DNA from: Streptomyces lomondensis
Lineage (GTDB): Bacteria; Actinomycetota; Actinomycetes; Streptomycetales; Streptomycetaceae
DNA length: 64,000 bases
Reading direction: 5' to 3'
Assembly: GCF_014651035.1 (NCBI RefSeq)
Contig: NZ_BMWC01000012.1
Span: 186,001 to 250,000, forward strand
The notes below the pieces were generated by a model that saw only the letters and a list, made by a program, of their open reading frames with translations, did not search any database and was not told the DNA's origin. A program made the translations under genes and the position numbers. Positions 1 to 9,309 of the stretch are shown one piece after another; positions within the stretch are counted from its first letter, which is position 1, and each line of letters opens with the position of its first letter.

Positions 1-57
1 GAACACCTAGTTCCAGGGTGCTCCTCCCACTGGTCGTACGCACCCGCCTGACACCGC

Positions 58-903
58 CTATCCGGTGTGCAGCATCAGCCCGATCCCGACGACGAGCAGC
101 GCGGCCGCCGCGATCCTCGGCGCCCCGAACCGCTCCTTGAAGAACACGGCCCCGATCGCCGCGCCCACGATGATGGACGACTCGCGCAGGGCGGCGATGG
201 GCGCCAGCTCCGCCTGGGTCTGGGCCCACAGGACGAGGGCGTAGGCGGCGACCGAGAGCGCGGCGCCGAGCAGCCCGATCCCGGCGAACGGCCGGAGCGT
301 CGCCGCGGTCTTCGCACGCCACCGCCACACGGCATACGCCGGGATGACGATCCCCTGCACCGCCATCAGCCAGGCGATGTACCCGAGGGACGACCCGGAG
401 GCGCGCACGCCCAGCCCGTCGACGACGGTGTACGCCGCTATCGTCAGCCCGGTCGCCAGGGCCGCCCTGATCGCCGCCCAGTCGGGCCGGTGCCCGCGCA
501 GGCCGCACAGGGCGACGCCGGTCAGCCCCGCGCAGGACACGGCGACACCGGCGGCGGCCCAGCCGTCGGGCACCTCGTGCGCGAAGAGGGCGGCGAGCAC
601 GGTCACGACCAGGGGCGCGGTGCCGCGCGCGAGGGGATAGGCCTGCCCGAAGTCCCCCAGCCGGAAGGACGTCATCAGCAGGGCGTAGTAGGCGATGTGG
701 ATGGCGGCGGAGCCCAGCAGATACGGCCAGGCCGCGGCCGCCGGGAACGCCACGAAGGGCGCCAGGGCCAGCCCGATGACGACCCCTCCGCCCGAGATCA
801 GCGTGAAGCCGGCCAGCTTGTCGGTGATCTTGTGGGCGAGGGCGTTCCAGCCGGCGTGGGTGACGGCGGCCAGGAGGACGGCTGCGGTGACCAGCGGCGT
901 CAC
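58..903 (-). CDS. EamA/DMT-family membrane permease
   Basis: Encodes 281 residues dominated by about ten hydrophobic segments arranged as two repeats, as in drug/metabolite transporters with EamA domains. A conserved feature of the second repeat is the run AALRESSIIVGAAIGAVFFKE near residues 235-255, typical of EamA proteins (the acidic-arginine segment followed by the last helices). The substrate cannot be inferred. Translation starts at GTG and overlaps the upstream YbaK gene by 4 bp (GTGA), so the two genes are probably co-translated. The family assignment is safe; the physiological role is unknown. Confidence 0.88.
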   Translation of the reverse strand: MTPLVTAAVLLAAVTHAGWNALAHKITDKLAGFTLISGGGVVIGLALAPFVAFPAAAAWPYLLGSAAIHIAYYALLMTSFRLGDFGQAYPLARGTAPLVVTVLAALFAHEVPDGWAAAGVAVSCAGLTGVALCGLRGHRPDWAAIRAALATGLTIAAYTVVDGLGVRASGSSLGYIAWLMAVQGIVIPAYAVWRWRAKTAATLRPFAGIGLLGAALSVAAYALVLWAQTQAELAPIAALRESSIIVGAAIGAVFFKERFGAPRIAAAALLVVGIGLMLHTG

Positions 904-1415
904 GAGGTGCGCTCGCGCACGTCCACCAGGGTGGCTCCGGCGTGGACGACGAGGGCGTCGGGCGCCATGGGGAACACGGTGTACGGCGTCCCGGCCGCGG
1001 CCCAGACGACGTCGTGCGCGAGCAGGGAACGGTCGGCCAGGACCCGCGTCCTGGTCCGGTGCCCGAAGGGCGGCACGCCGCCGATGGCGTACCCGGTGGT
1101 CTCCCTGACGACATCGGCCCTGGCCCTGGTGACCTTCTCCGCGCCCAGCTCCTTGCGCACGAGCTCGACGTCGACGCGGGACGCCCCGTCCATGAGCACC
1201 AGCACCGGCACCCGGTCCGCCGCGAAGATCAGCGACTTGCAGATCTGGCTCAGCTCACAGCCGATGGCGGCGGCGGCCTCGGCTGCGGTACGGGTGGCTT
1301 CCGGGAAGCGGCGGACCCGGCTCACCAGGTCCTCGAGCCCGAGGCCGCGCAGGGCCTCGACGAACTGGGGGTGTGCTCCGGAGTTCTCGGCGTCAGTGGC
1401 GGCTGTCGTCGTCAT
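900..1415 (-). CDS. YbaK/EbsC-family aminoacyl-tRNA deacylase
   Basis: Encodes 171 residues matching the YbaK/ProX editing-domain family, whose members hydrolyse mischarged aminoacyl-tRNAs such as Cys-tRNA(Pro). Recognisable elements are the catalytic-lysine region CELSQICKSLIF near residues 53-64, the strand PVLVLMDGASRVD, and the glycine-rich GYAIGGVPPFGH loop near residues 108-119. ATG start at 1415; the stop overlaps the start of the downstream EamA permease by 4 bp. Which tRNA is edited cannot be told from sequence alone. Confidence 0.88.
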   Translation of the reverse strand: MTTTAATDAENSGAHPQFVEALRGLGLEDLVSRVRRFPEATRTAAEAAAAIGCELSQICKSLIFAADRVPVLVLMDGASRVDVELVRKELGAEKVTRARADVVRETTGYAIGGVPPFGHRTRTRVLADRSLLAHDVVWAAAGTPYTVFPMAPDALVVHAGATLVDVRERTS

Positions 1416-1458
1416 GGGGGCACGCTAGCGGTGCGTGTACTGGCCACGCGAGGAGGTT

Positions 1459-1644
1459 TCAGCCGGTGCCGTCCTCCGGGCGGACGTCCGCGAACTCCCA
1501 CCACGCGAGCGGCAGCCAGTCCCCGTCGACGAAACCGTCGACGGATCCTCCGGTGCCCTGGATGGCCACACGCGTCCCCACCGGATAGACGGTGCCGGAC
1601 AACCCGGAGACCGCTACGAGCAGTGTGCCGATACGTCGTGACAA
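1459..1644 (-). CDS. small hypothetical protein (61 aa)
   Basis: The reading frame has Streptomyces-like GC3 and no homology I can name. A TTG at 1644 lies about 8 bp after the purine-rich stretch GGAAAGGA (complement of 1653-1660), which supports starting there rather than at the upstream TTG at 1674. The product begins with a short hydrophobic stretch (IGTLLVAVSGLSG) and continues with a compact, aromatic-rich part (DGDWLPLAWWEFADVRPED). It could be a small beta-rich domain. No function is proposed. Confidence 0.45.
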   Translation of the reverse strand: MSRRIGTLLVAVSGLSGTVYPVGTRVAIQGTGGSVDGFVDGDWLPLAWWEFADVRPEDGTG

Positions 1645-1736
1645 AGCTCTAGATCCTTTCCTCTGTACGTGCAAATCGTCTCATCCTGCACGAGTCTGGT
1701 ATATGACCCACGACACACAGACGGAGGTGCTTGACG

Positions 1737-2876
1737 ATGAGGGCTGTCGTGTACAAGGGCCCGTTCGAAGTAGCGATAGAGCAAGTGGAGGACCCACGGA
1801 TCCAGCACCCGAGCGATGTGATCGTCCGCGTCACGTCGACCGCCATCTGCGGCTCGGACCTGCACATGTACGAGGGCCGTACCGCCGCGGAACCGGGCAT
1901 CGTGTTCGGCCACGAGAACCTCGGGGTCATCGAGGAGGCAGGAGAGGGGGTCACCTCTCTCAGCCGCGGCGACCGGGTGGTCATGCCGTTCAACGTGGCC
2001 TGCGGATTCTGCAAGAACTGTACGGCGGGTTACACGGGTTTCTGCCTCACCGTGAACCCGGGCTTCGCCGGCGGCGCCTACGGCTACGTCGCGATGGGGC
2101 CCTTCATCGGGGGCCAGGCGGAGTACGTACGCGTGCCGTACGCCGACTTCAACTGCCTGAAGCTTCCCGAGGGCACCGAGAAGGAGACCGACTTCGTCCT
2201 GCTCGCCGACATCTTCCCGACCGGCTACCACGGCAACGAGCTGGCCGATGTACGTCCCGGTGAGAGCGTCGCCGTGTACGGCGGCGGTCCGGTCGGGCTC
2301 ATGGCCGCCTACTCCGCGATGCTGCGCGGCGCGAGCAAGGTGTTCGTGGTCGACCGGGTGGCGGAGCGGCTGCAGAAGGCGGAGGAGATCGGTGCCGTGC
2401 CGATCGACTTCACCCAGGCCAGTCCGGCGGAGCAGATCAAGGAGCAGACCGACGGTCAGGGCACCGACAAGGGCATCGACGCCGTCGGCTACCAGGCGCA
2501 GGCCCAGGACGAGGACCGCGAGGAACCGGCGACCGTGCTGAACGCGCTGGTCGAATCGGTCCGGCCGACGGGCGCACTCGGCGTGCCCGGCCTGTATGTG
2601 CCGCGCGACCCCGGCGGGCCGGACGAGCAGGCCAAGCAGGGCATGCTGCTGGTCGCCGTCGGACGCCTCTTCGAGAAGGGGCTCCGCATGGGCACCGGCC
2701 AGTGCAACGTCAAGCGGTACAACCGCCAGCTGCGTGACATGATCATCGAGGACCGCGCGAAGCCGAGCTTCGTCGTCTCGCACGAACTGCCCCTCGACGA
2801 GGCACCGACGGCGTACGAGAAGTTCGACAAGCGAGTCGAGGGCTACACCAAGGTCGTCCTCCACCCGCACGCGTAA
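1737..2876 (+). CDS. zinc-dependent alcohol dehydrogenase, glutathione-independent formaldehyde dehydrogenase type
   Basis: Encodes 379 residues of the medium-chain dehydrogenase family. The catalytic zinc region is ICGSDLHMYEG (about residues 37-47) with GHENLGVIEEAGEG after it. The structural-zinc cysteine cluster is CGFCKNC...C near residues 90-105, and the Rossmann motif is YGGGPVGLMAA near 180. The overall layout resembles NAD-dependent formaldehyde dismutase/dehydrogenases, which act without glutathione. ATG at 1737 has GGAGG 9 bp upstream; a TTG at 1731 is too close to that site. The gene is monocistronic and ends at a strong hairpin. Substrate specificity is inferred from the subfamily only. 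Confidence 0.85.
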   Translation: MRAVVYKGPFEVAIEQVEDPRIQHPSDVIVRVTSTAICGSDLHMYEGRTAAEPGIVFGHENLGVIEEAGEGVTSLSRGDRVVMPFNVACGFCKNCTAGYTGFCLTVNPGFAGGAYGYVAMGPFIGGQAEYVRVPYADFNCLKLPEGTEKETDFVLLADIFPTGYHGNELADVRPGESVAVYGGGPVGLMAAYSAMLRGASKVFVVDRVAERLQKAEEIGAVPIDFTQASPAEQIKEQTDGQGTDKGIDAVGYQAQAQDEDREEPATVLNALVESVRPTGALGVPGLYVPRDPGGPDEQAKQGMLLVAVGRLFEKGLRMGTGQCNVKRYNRQLRDMIIEDRAKPSFVVSHELPLDEAPTAYEKFDKRVEGYTKVVLHPHA

Positions 2877-2883
2877 CGCGAAA

Positions 2884-2923
2884 GGCCGGTGAGCGTCCCC
2901 GTCTCCACGGGGGCTCACCGGCC
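2884..2923. terminator. bidirectional hairpin terminator
   Basis: An 11-bp perfect stem (GGCCGGTGAGC, 2884-2894, with its complement at 2913-2923) encloses a second G/C-rich inner pairing. It sits between the convergent dehydrogenase and MMPL genes. Confidence 0.8.
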
Positions 2924-2940
2924 GGTCTCTCAGGGTGCCG

Positions 2941-5142
2941 TCAGGTGCGCACCAGCTCCCTGTCCGGGTCGCCGCTCGCCGTGCGCAGCCCCTCGCCCTC
3001 GACGTCCACGTTCGGCAGCGCCCGGTCGAGCCACTTGGGCAGCCACCAGGCCGTGCGGCCGAGGAGGGCCAGGACGGCCGGGACGATCGCCATGCGGACG
3101 ACGAACGCATCGAAGAAGACCGCGATCGCGAGGCCGAAGCCGATCATCTTGACCATCGACTCGGACGAGCCGATGAAGCCGGCGAAGACGGCCATCATGA
3201 TGACCGCGGCGGCGGTGACGACCCGCGCGCCGTGCCGGAAGCCGGTGACCACGGCCTGGGCGGGCTTCTCGCCGTGGACGTGGGCCTCCCGCATCCGGGT
3301 CACGAGGAACACCTCGTAGTCCATGGCCAGGCCGAAGACCACGCCGACCATGAAGATCGGCATCATCGACATGACCGGCCCGGTCTGCTCCACGCCCATG
3401 AGGTCCGCCAGCCAGCCCCACTGGAAGACCGCGACCACCGCGCCGAGCGCAGCCATCACCGACAGCAGGAAGCCGAGGGCCGCCTTCAGCGGGACCAGGA
3501 TCGAGCGGAAGACCACGATCAGCAGGAGGAAGGCCAGGCCGACCACCAGGACCAGGTACGGCACCAGCGCGTCGTTGAGCTTCTCGCTGACGTCGATGTT
3601 CATCGCCGTGCTGCCGGTGACCAGGACGTTCGCGTCCGTGTCGGCCTTGATGCCGGCGCCTGCGTCCCGGATGCCGTGCACCAGGTTCTCCGTCGTGACG
3701 GAGGACGGCTTGGAACCGGGGATGACGGTGATGGTGGCGGTGTCGCCGGCCTTGTTGGGCGCGGGCGGCGTCACCGTGACGACGTCCTTCAGGCCCTTGA
3801 TCTCGTCGCCGGTCTCGGTGAAGGCCGCCTTGGGGTCGTCGCTGTCCTTCGCGTCGACCACGACCATCAGCGGGCCGTTGAAGCCGGGGCCGAAGCCCTC
3901 GGACAGCAGGTCGTAGGCGCGGCGCTGGGTGGTGGAGGTGGGCTGGGAGCCGTCGTCGGGCAGGCCCAGTTCCAGGGACGCCGCCGGGACGGCCGCGGCG
4001 CCGAGGCCGACGACGCCGAGCAGCAGGACCGCGATCGGGCGGCGGACGACGAAGCTCGCCCAGCGGGTGCCCAGGTTCGGCTTGGCCGGCTTTTCCTGCG
4101 CCTTGGCCCGGCCGAGCAGCTTGCCCTTCTCCCCCGCCGGCTTCACCCTGCGGCCCGCGTACCCGAGCAGCGCCGGGATCATGGTCAGTGCGATCAGCAC
4201 CGCGATGGCCACCGTGCCCGCCGCCGCGATGCCCATCTTCGTCAGCATCGGGATGTTGACGACGGACAGGCCCACCAGGGCGATCACCACGGTCAGGCCG
4301 GCGAAGACCACCGCGGAGCCCGCCGTGCCGACGGCCCGGCCCACCGCCTCCTCGCGGTCGCGCCCCTCGGCCAGTTCGGCGCGGTAGCGGGAGACGATGA
4401 ACAGCGCGTAGTCGATGCCGACCGCCAAGCCGATCATCATCGCCAGCGTCGAGGTGGTCGAGCCGAGGTCGAGGGTGCCGGCCAGGGCCGTGATCGCGGA
4501 GACGCCGATGCCCACGCCGACGAGGGCCGTCAGCAGCGGCAGCCCGGCCGCGACCAGCGAACCGAAGGTAATGACGAGGACGACCGCGGCGACCGCGATG
4601 CCGATGATCTCGCTGGAGCCGGTGTGCGGAACCGCCTGGAGCGCGTCACCGCCGATCTCGACGGTCAGCCCGGCCTGCCGCGCGTCCTGCGCGGTGTCCT
4701 CCAGGGCGTCCTTGGAGGCGTCGTCCAGCTCCATGCCGGAGACCTTGTACGACACCTGCGCGTACGCGATCGTGCCGTCCTTGCTGACGGCCTTCGCCTG
4801 GTAGGGGTCGGTGACGGAGGCGACCTCGGAGCCGTCGGCCAGCTCCTTCACGGTCTCCCGGACCGTCGCCCTGTTGCCGGGGTCGGTCATCTTCTCGCCG
4901 CTCGGCGCCTTGAAGACGACCCGTGCGGTGGCCCCGTCGGCGCTCATGCCCGGGAAGCGCTGTTCCAGCAGGTCGAAGGCCTTCTGGGCCTCGGTGCCGG
5001 GGATGGAGAACGAGCTGTTGCCCGCCGCGGGGGCGCTGGCCGCGCCGACACCGGCGAGGGTCAGCAGGGCCACCCATATCAGGGCGACCAGATGCCGTCG
5101 CCGGAAGGAGATCCGGCCGAGTTTGTAGAGGAAAGTGGCCAC
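2941..5142 (-). CDS. MMPL/RND-family membrane exporter
   Basis: Encodes 733 residues with the MMPL architecture: an N-terminal helix, a large extracytoplasmic domain, a block of helices, a second soluble domain and a second block of helices. The paired signature segments GLAVGIDYALFIVSRYR (first half) and GLAMDYEVFLVTRMREAH (second half) carry the acidic and aromatic residues expected for proton coupling. Actinobacterial members export lipids, antibiotics or other hydrophobic compounds. GTG start. A TetR gene lies immediately upstream on the same strand, with about 100 bp between them, so this is probably the regulated target. The cargo is unknown. Confidence 0.92.
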   Translation of the reverse strand: MATFLYKLGRISFRRRHLVALIWVALLTLAGVGAASAPAAGNSSFSIPGTEAQKAFDLLEQRFPGMSADGATARVVFKAPSGEKMTDPGNRATVRETVKELADGSEVASVTDPYQAKAVSKDGTIAYAQVSYKVSGMELDDASKDALEDTAQDARQAGLTVEIGGDALQAVPHTGSSEIIGIAVAAVVLVITFGSLVAAGLPLLTALVGVGIGVSAITALAGTLDLGSTTSTLAMMIGLAVGIDYALFIVSRYRAELAEGRDREEAVGRAVGTAGSAVVFAGLTVVIALVGLSVVNIPMLTKMGIAAAGTVAIAVLIALTMIPALLGYAGRRVKPAGEKGKLLGRAKAQEKPAKPNLGTRWASFVVRRPIAVLLLGVVGLGAAAVPAASLELGLPDDGSQPTSTTQRRAYDLLSEGFGPGFNGPLMVVVDAKDSDDPKAAFTETGDEIKGLKDVVTVTPPAPNKAGDTATITVIPGSKPSSVTTENLVHGIRDAGAGIKADTDANVLVTGSTAMNIDVSEKLNDALVPYLVLVVGLAFLLLIVVFRSILVPLKAALGFLLSVMAALGAVVAVFQWGWLADLMGVEQTGPVMSMMPIFMVGVVFGLAMDYEVFLVTRMREAHVHGEKPAQAVVTGFRHGARVVTAAAVIMMAVFAGFIGSSESMVKMIGFGLAIAVFFDAFVVRMAIVPAVLALLGRTAWWLPKWLDRALPNVDVEGEGLRTASGDPDRELVRT

Positions 5143-5239
5143 GAGGGCGTACTCCCGGTCAGTCGTGAGGTCTTCAGGGCAGGGGTGATCAGCCCGACGA
5201 CGTGAGCGGAGACGTCAGGTGAGGGGCTAGCTGAGGGGA

Positions 5240-5842
5240 CTAGTGGGTGGGGACGCCGAGGGCGGGGAGGACCACGGCGTCGATGTACGAGGTCAGGAAG
5301 GCCCCTGTCGGGGGCTTGTCGTCGAGGACCGCGCAGGTGACGAACGCGCCGAGCATCATGTGCACCACGAAGTCCAGCGCCGGGCAGTCCGGACGGACCT
5401 CGCCCCGGTCGATGGCGCGCTGGAGGACACGGCGCGAGTCCGCGATCTCCGGCTCGATGATCTGGCTCCTGAACTCCCTGTGGAGGTCCGGGTTGGCGTG
5501 CATCGCCGTGGCCAGTCCACGCATCAGCGCGCCGTTCCGTTCCATTTCGGCGTCGTCCGCACGCGCCATGAGGGCGTGGAAGTCGCCGCGCAGGGACCCG
5601 GTGTCGATCTCGTCGAAGTTCTTCACCGGCTTGGTGTGCCGGAGCGCCTTGACGACCAGCTGCGCCTTGCCGCCCCACTGGCGGTAGAGCGTGGCCTTGC
5701 TGGACCGGGTGCGGGCGGCCACGGCGTCCATGGTGAGGGCGTCGTAGCCGACCTCGCGGAGCAGGTCGAGCACGGCCTCGTACAGCTCGGCCTCACGCTC
5801 GGGGGTGATCCGACTGCGACGCGCGGCGGCGACCTCAGCCAT
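5240..5842 (-). CDS. TetR-family transcriptional regulator
   Basis: Encodes 200 residues from ATG 5842, which is preceded by AGGAAGG; longer upstream starts would read through the operator region. The N-terminal helix-turn-helix (about residues 10-55) includes LLREVGYDALTMDAVAARTRSSKATLYRQW, split here only by family convention, and the rest is an all-helical ligand domain. It lies directly upstream of the MMPL exporter on the same strand. Two related palindromes in its promoter region suggest autorepression and control of the exporter. The inducer is unknown. The 3' end shows a short duplication (two TGAGGGG-CTAG units at 5220-5243). Confidence 0.9.
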   Translation of the reverse strand: MAEVAAARRSRITPEREAELYEAVLDLLREVGYDALTMDAVAARTRSSKATLYRQWGGKAQLVVKALRHTKPVKNFDEIDTGSLRGDFHALMARADDAEMERNGALMRGLATAMHANPDLHREFRSQIIEPEIADSRRVLQRAIDRGEVRPDCPALDFVVHMMLGAFVTCAVLDDKPPTGAFLTSYIDAVVLPALGVPTH

Positions 5843-5864
5843 CTTTTTCACCTTCCTGCTCCGA

Positions 5865-5879
5865 ACGACACGGTTTCGT
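5865..5879. promoter_or_regulatory. probable TetR operator, site 1
   Basis: The 15-mer ACGACACGGTTTCGT is a near palindrome, one mismatch from ACGAAAC-N-GTTTCGT. It lies 23-37 bp upstream of the TetR ATG at 5842 and resembles site 2 at 5911-5925. Confidence 0.6.
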
Positions 5880-5910
5880 ACGTCACGAATGTAGCGCACC
5901 CTCAAGGGAA

Positions 5911-5925
5911 ACGAAACCGTTTCGT
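5911..5925. promoter_or_regulatory. probable TetR operator, site 2
   Basis: ACGAAACCGTTTCGT is a perfect inverted repeat of 7-bp arms around one central base. Its centre is 46 bp from that of site 1. Together they bracket the likely tetR promoter and also lie in the region ahead of the divergent tricorn-protease gene. Confidence 0.7.
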
Positions 5926-6006
5926 ACGTGTGCTGGGTCACGAGCCCGCACAGCCGCCGGTTTGTCCTGACTTGCCACGTTGCGCCCCCAGGCAAAGCAT
6001 GAGGAG

Positions 6007-9000
6007 GTGACCTATCTGCGTCTGCCGCATCTCCATGACGACCTGCTGTGCTTCGTGGCGGAGGACGACCTCTGGCTCGCCCCGCTCGACGGCCCCGGCC
6101 GCGCCTGGCGGCTCACCGTCGACCGCACCAAGGCGGGCCACCCCCGCTTCTCGCCGGACGGCCGGCACCTCGCGTACACGAGCTGGCGCAGCCTGGTGCC
6201 CGAAGTCCACCTGGCGCCCGTGGACGGCGGCCCGGGCCGTCAGCTGAGCCACTGGGGCAGCGCCGACACCCGGGTCTGCGGCTGGACCCCGGACGGCGAG
6301 ATCCTGGCCGTGGCCTCGCACGGCGAGCCCTTCTCGTACTTCACCTGGGCCTACAAGGTCTCCCCCGACGGCGACCCGGGCCGCAAGCTGCCCTGGGGAC
6401 CGGTCGCCGACATCCAGGTCGCCGACCTGGACGGGGAGCGCAGGACGCTCCTCCTCACCGGCACGCCCCCGCACGAACCCGCCGCCTGGAAGCGCTACCG
6501 GGGCGGGGCCATGGGCCGGCTGTGGCTGCACGGCGAACGGCTGCTGGAGGGCCTCGGCGGCCATCTGCACTCCCCCATGTTCGTCGGCGGGCGGATCGCC
6601 TTCCTCTCCGACCACGAGGGCGTCGGCAACCTCTACTCCTGCGCCCACGACGGCTCCGACCTGCGCCGCCACACCGACCACGACGCCTTCTACGCCCGGC
6701 ACGCCTCCAGTGACGGCACCCGGGTGGTGTACCAGTGCGCGGGCGACCTGTGGCTGGTGAACGACCTGTCCCCGGGCGCCGAGCCGCGGCGGCTGGACGT
6801 ACGGCTGAGCGGACCGCGCGCGGGGCGGCGCCCCTACCAGGTGGCGGCGGCCCAGCACCTCGACGGGATCTCGGTCGACGAGACCGGCCGGGCCAGCGCG
6901 GTCGTCGTACGCGGCAGCCTGTACTGGCTCACCCACCGGGACGGCCCCGCCCGCACCCTCACCGACACCCCGGGCGTCCGGGTGCGGATGCCGGAGATGC
7001 TCGGCGCGAGCGGGCAGGTGGCGTACGTGACGGACGCGGAGGGCGAGGACGCGATCGAGATCGCCTCCCTGCCCCGGGCGAGCGGCGACCGGCCGCCCCG
7101 GCGGCTGGCCTCCGCGGAGCTGGGGCGGGTACGGGAACTGGTCTCGGACCCGGAGGGCGAGCGCCTCGCGGTCGCCTCGCACGACGGGCGGCTGCTCCTG
7201 GTCGACGTGACCGAGGACTCCGGCGGCGAGGTCACCGAGCTGATCCGGTCGATCAACGGGCCCGTACGGGACCTCGCGTTCTCCCCGGACGGGGCGTGGC
7301 TGACCTGGTCGCACCCGGGCATCGGGCGGACGCTGCGGCAGATCAAACTGGCCCGGATCAAGGACCGGCTGATCGTGGACGTCACCAACGGCCGTTTCGA
7401 GGACGAGAACCCGGTCTTCACACGCGACGGCCGCTACCTCGCCTTCCTGTCCTGGCGCGGCTTCGACCCCGTCTACGACGTGCACACCGGCGACCTGTCC
7501 TTCCCGCTGGGCTGCCGCCCGTACCTCGTCCCGCTGTCGTCGGCGACGCCCTCCCCGTTCGCGGTGAACCCCGAGGGCCGCCCGGCCGCCGGGGGCCTGG
7601 ATCCGGTGGAGGACGACGAGAACGGGGACGGCGGGGCCGTGATCGTCGAGGTCGAGGGCCTGGAGAGCCGGGTCACGCCCTTCCCGGTGGCCGCGTCCAA
7701 GTACTCGGCGCTCCAGCCGGTCGCGGGCGGCGGCCTGGTGTGGCTGCGCTGGCCGATCTCGGGCGCGCTGGGCGAGACGTTCGCCAACCCGGACGACACC
7801 AGCGGCCGGCCGACGCTGGAGCACTTCAACATCACCAAGGCCAAGAAGTCCGAACTCGCCCTGCACCTCGACTGGTTCGCGATCAGCGGCGACGGCAGCC
7901 GGCTGGTGATCGTCGACGAGGGCGAGCTGCGCGCGGTGCCGTCCCACGAGCCGGGCGACTCCGACTCGACGGTGTGGATCGACGCACGCCGCATCCTGCA
8001 CACGGTCGACCCGGCGGCGGAGTGGCGGCAGGCGTACGAGGAGGCCGGGCGGCTGATCCGGGCCTACTTCTGGGAGCCGGGCATGTGCGGCATCGACTGG
8101 GACGGGGTGCTGGACCAGTACCGTCCGCTGGTCGAACGGGTGGCGTCCCCGGACGAGTTCGCGGACCTGCTGCGCGAGGTGCTGGGCGAGCTGGGCACCT
8201 CCCACGCGTACGTCTCCCCCGCCCGGCGCAACGAGGGCCCGCCGCACTACCAGCGCCGGCAGGGCCTGCTCGGCGCCAACTTCGTACGCCGGGACGGCGG
8301 CTGGATGGTCAAGCGGATCCTGCCCGGCGACTCCTCCGACTCCAAGGCCCGCTCCCCGCTGGCCGGCACGGGCATCCGGGAGGGCGCGCTGCTCACCCAT
8401 GTCGACGGCCGCCCGGTGGATCCGCACGCGGGCCCGTACCCACTGCTGGCCGGTGCGGGCGGGACGACCGTGGAACTGACCTTCACCCCGGCCGAGGGCG
8501 AGGGACCGCCCCGGCGGGTCGCGGTCGTCCCGCTGATCGACGAGCGGCCGTTGCGCTACCAGGACTGGGTCGCCAAGCGGCGTGCGGTCGTACGGGAGTT
8601 GAGCGGTGGCCGCTGCGGCTATCTGCACATCCCGGACATGGGCGGCTCGGGCTGGGCGCAGTTCAACCGCGATCTGCGCATGGAGGTCTCCCGGCCCGCG
8701 CTGATCGTGGACGTGCGCGGCAACGCCGGCGGCCACATCAGCGAGCTGGTCATCGAGACGCTGAGCCGCACGATCCTGGGCTGGGACCTGACCCGCGACG
8801 CCCAGCCGGTGTCGTACACCTCGAACGCGCCGAGGGGCCCGGTGGTGGCGCTGGCGGACGAGGCGACCTCCTCCGACGGCGACATGATCACCGCCGCGTT
8901 CAAGCTGCTGAAGCTGGGCCCGGTCGTGGGGCAGCGCACCTGGGGCGGTGTGGTCGGCATGACCGGCCGCCACGAGCTGGGGGACGGCACGGTGATCACG

Positions 9001-9237
9001 GTGCCGATGAACGCGGCCTGGTTCGACGCCTACGGCTGGTCGGTGGAGAACAAGGGCGTCGCCCCCGACATCGACGTCCTGCGCACCCCGCTGGACTGGG
9101 CCGAGGGGCGGCACGCCCAGCTGACCGACGCGGTGGAGCTGGCGCTCGGGCTGCTGGAGACCAACCCGCCCGCGACACCGCCGACCTACAGCGACGTACC
9201 GGACCGCTCGCGGCCGAAGCTGCCGCCCAGGGCGTGA
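6007..9237 (+). CDS. tricorn-like S41 peptidase
   Basis: Encodes 1076 residues from the GTG at 6007. A TTG at 5980 would add nine residues but lacks a clear ribosome site; the choice follows the family N-terminus (TYLRLPHLHDDLLCF). The N-terminal two thirds are beta-propeller repeats with many SPDG-type turns (FSPDGRHLAY, FSPDGAWLTW). A helical C1 region follows with GTSHAYV (putative catalytic His), then a PDZ domain, then the C-terminal protease core with ATSSDGD, where Ser956 is the likely nucleophile. Tricorn proteases trim oligopeptides released by proteasomes or other ATP-dependent proteases. The product is likely cytosolic, since no signal peptide is visible. Confidence 0.9.
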   Translation: MTYLRLPHLHDDLLCFVAEDDLWLAPLDGPGRAWRLTVDRTKAGHPRFSPDGRHLAYTSWRSLVPEVHLAPVDGGPGRQLSHWGSADTRVCGWTPDGEILAVASHGEPFSYFTWAYKVSPDGDPGRKLPWGPVADIQVADLDGERRTLLLTGTPPHEPAAWKRYRGGAMGRLWLHGERLLEGLGGHLHSPMFVGGRIAFLSDHEGVGNLYSCAHDGSDLRRHTDHDAFYARHASSDGTRVVYQCAGDLWLVNDLSPGAEPRRLDVRLSGPRAGRRPYQVAAAQHLDGISVDETGRASAVVVRGSLYWLTHRDGPARTLTDTPGVRVRMPEMLGASGQVAYVTDAEGEDAIEIASLPRASGDRPPRRLASAELGRVRELVSDPEGERLAVASHDGRLLLVDVTEDSGGEVTELIRSINGPVRDLAFSPDGAWLTWSHPGIGRTLRQIKLARIKDRLIVDVTNGRFEDENPVFTRDGRYLAFLSWRGFDPVYDVHTGDLSFPLGCRPYLVPLSSATPSPFAVNPEGRPAAGGLDPVEDDENGDGGAVIVEVEGLESRVTPFPVAASKYSALQPVAGGGLVWLRWPISGALGETFANPDDTSGRPTLEHFNITKAKKSELALHLDWFAISGDGSRLVIVDEGELRAVPSHEPGDSDSTVWIDARRILHTVDPAAEWRQAYEEAGRLIRAYFWEPGMCGIDWDGVLDQYRPLVERVASPDEFADLLREVLGELGTSHAYVSPARRNEGPPHYQRRQGLLGANFVRRDGGWMVKRILPGDSSDSKARSPLAGTGIREGALLTHVDGRPVDPHAGPYPLLAGAGGTTVELTFTPAEGEGPPRRVAVVPLIDERPLRYQDWVAKRRAVVRELSGGRCGYLHIPDMGGSGWAQFNRDLRMEVSRPALIVDVRGNAGGHISELVIETLSRTILGWDLTRDAQPVSYTSNAPRGPVVALADEATSSDGDMITAAFKLLKLGPVVGQRTWGGVVGMTGRHELGDGTVITVPMNAAWFDAYGWSVENKGVAPDIDVLRTPLDWAEGRHAQLTDAVELALGLLETNPPATPPTYSDVPDRSRPKLPPRA

Positions 9238-9264
9238 CACCCAGGGCGCCCCGCACAGGGGAAA

Positions 9265-9289
9265 GGGGCGCCCCGCACGGGGGCGCCCC
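9265..9289. terminator. hairpin terminator
   Basis: Two copies of the self-complementary decamer GGGGCGCCCC (9265-9274 and 9280-9289) can form a strong stem between the convergent tricorn and 71-aa genes. Confidence 0.7.
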
Positions 9290-9309
9290 AGTCCGCTCAG
9301 CGCGCAACG

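Noticed and set aside
1..57. Partial gene at the left edge
   Set aside because: Only 57 bases without a recognisable terminal motif; nothing can be supported.
2935..5205. Long plus-strand frame opposite the MMPL gene
   Set aside because: Composition is dominated by Asp/His/Arg/Gly from antisense codons; no motif, and the MMPL frame is unmistakable.
5938..9240. 1100-codon minus-strand open frame opposite the tricorn gene
   Set aside because: It is the antisense shadow of a clear S41 protease; the translation is Arg/Gly/Val-rich without any domain, as expected in GC-rich DNA.
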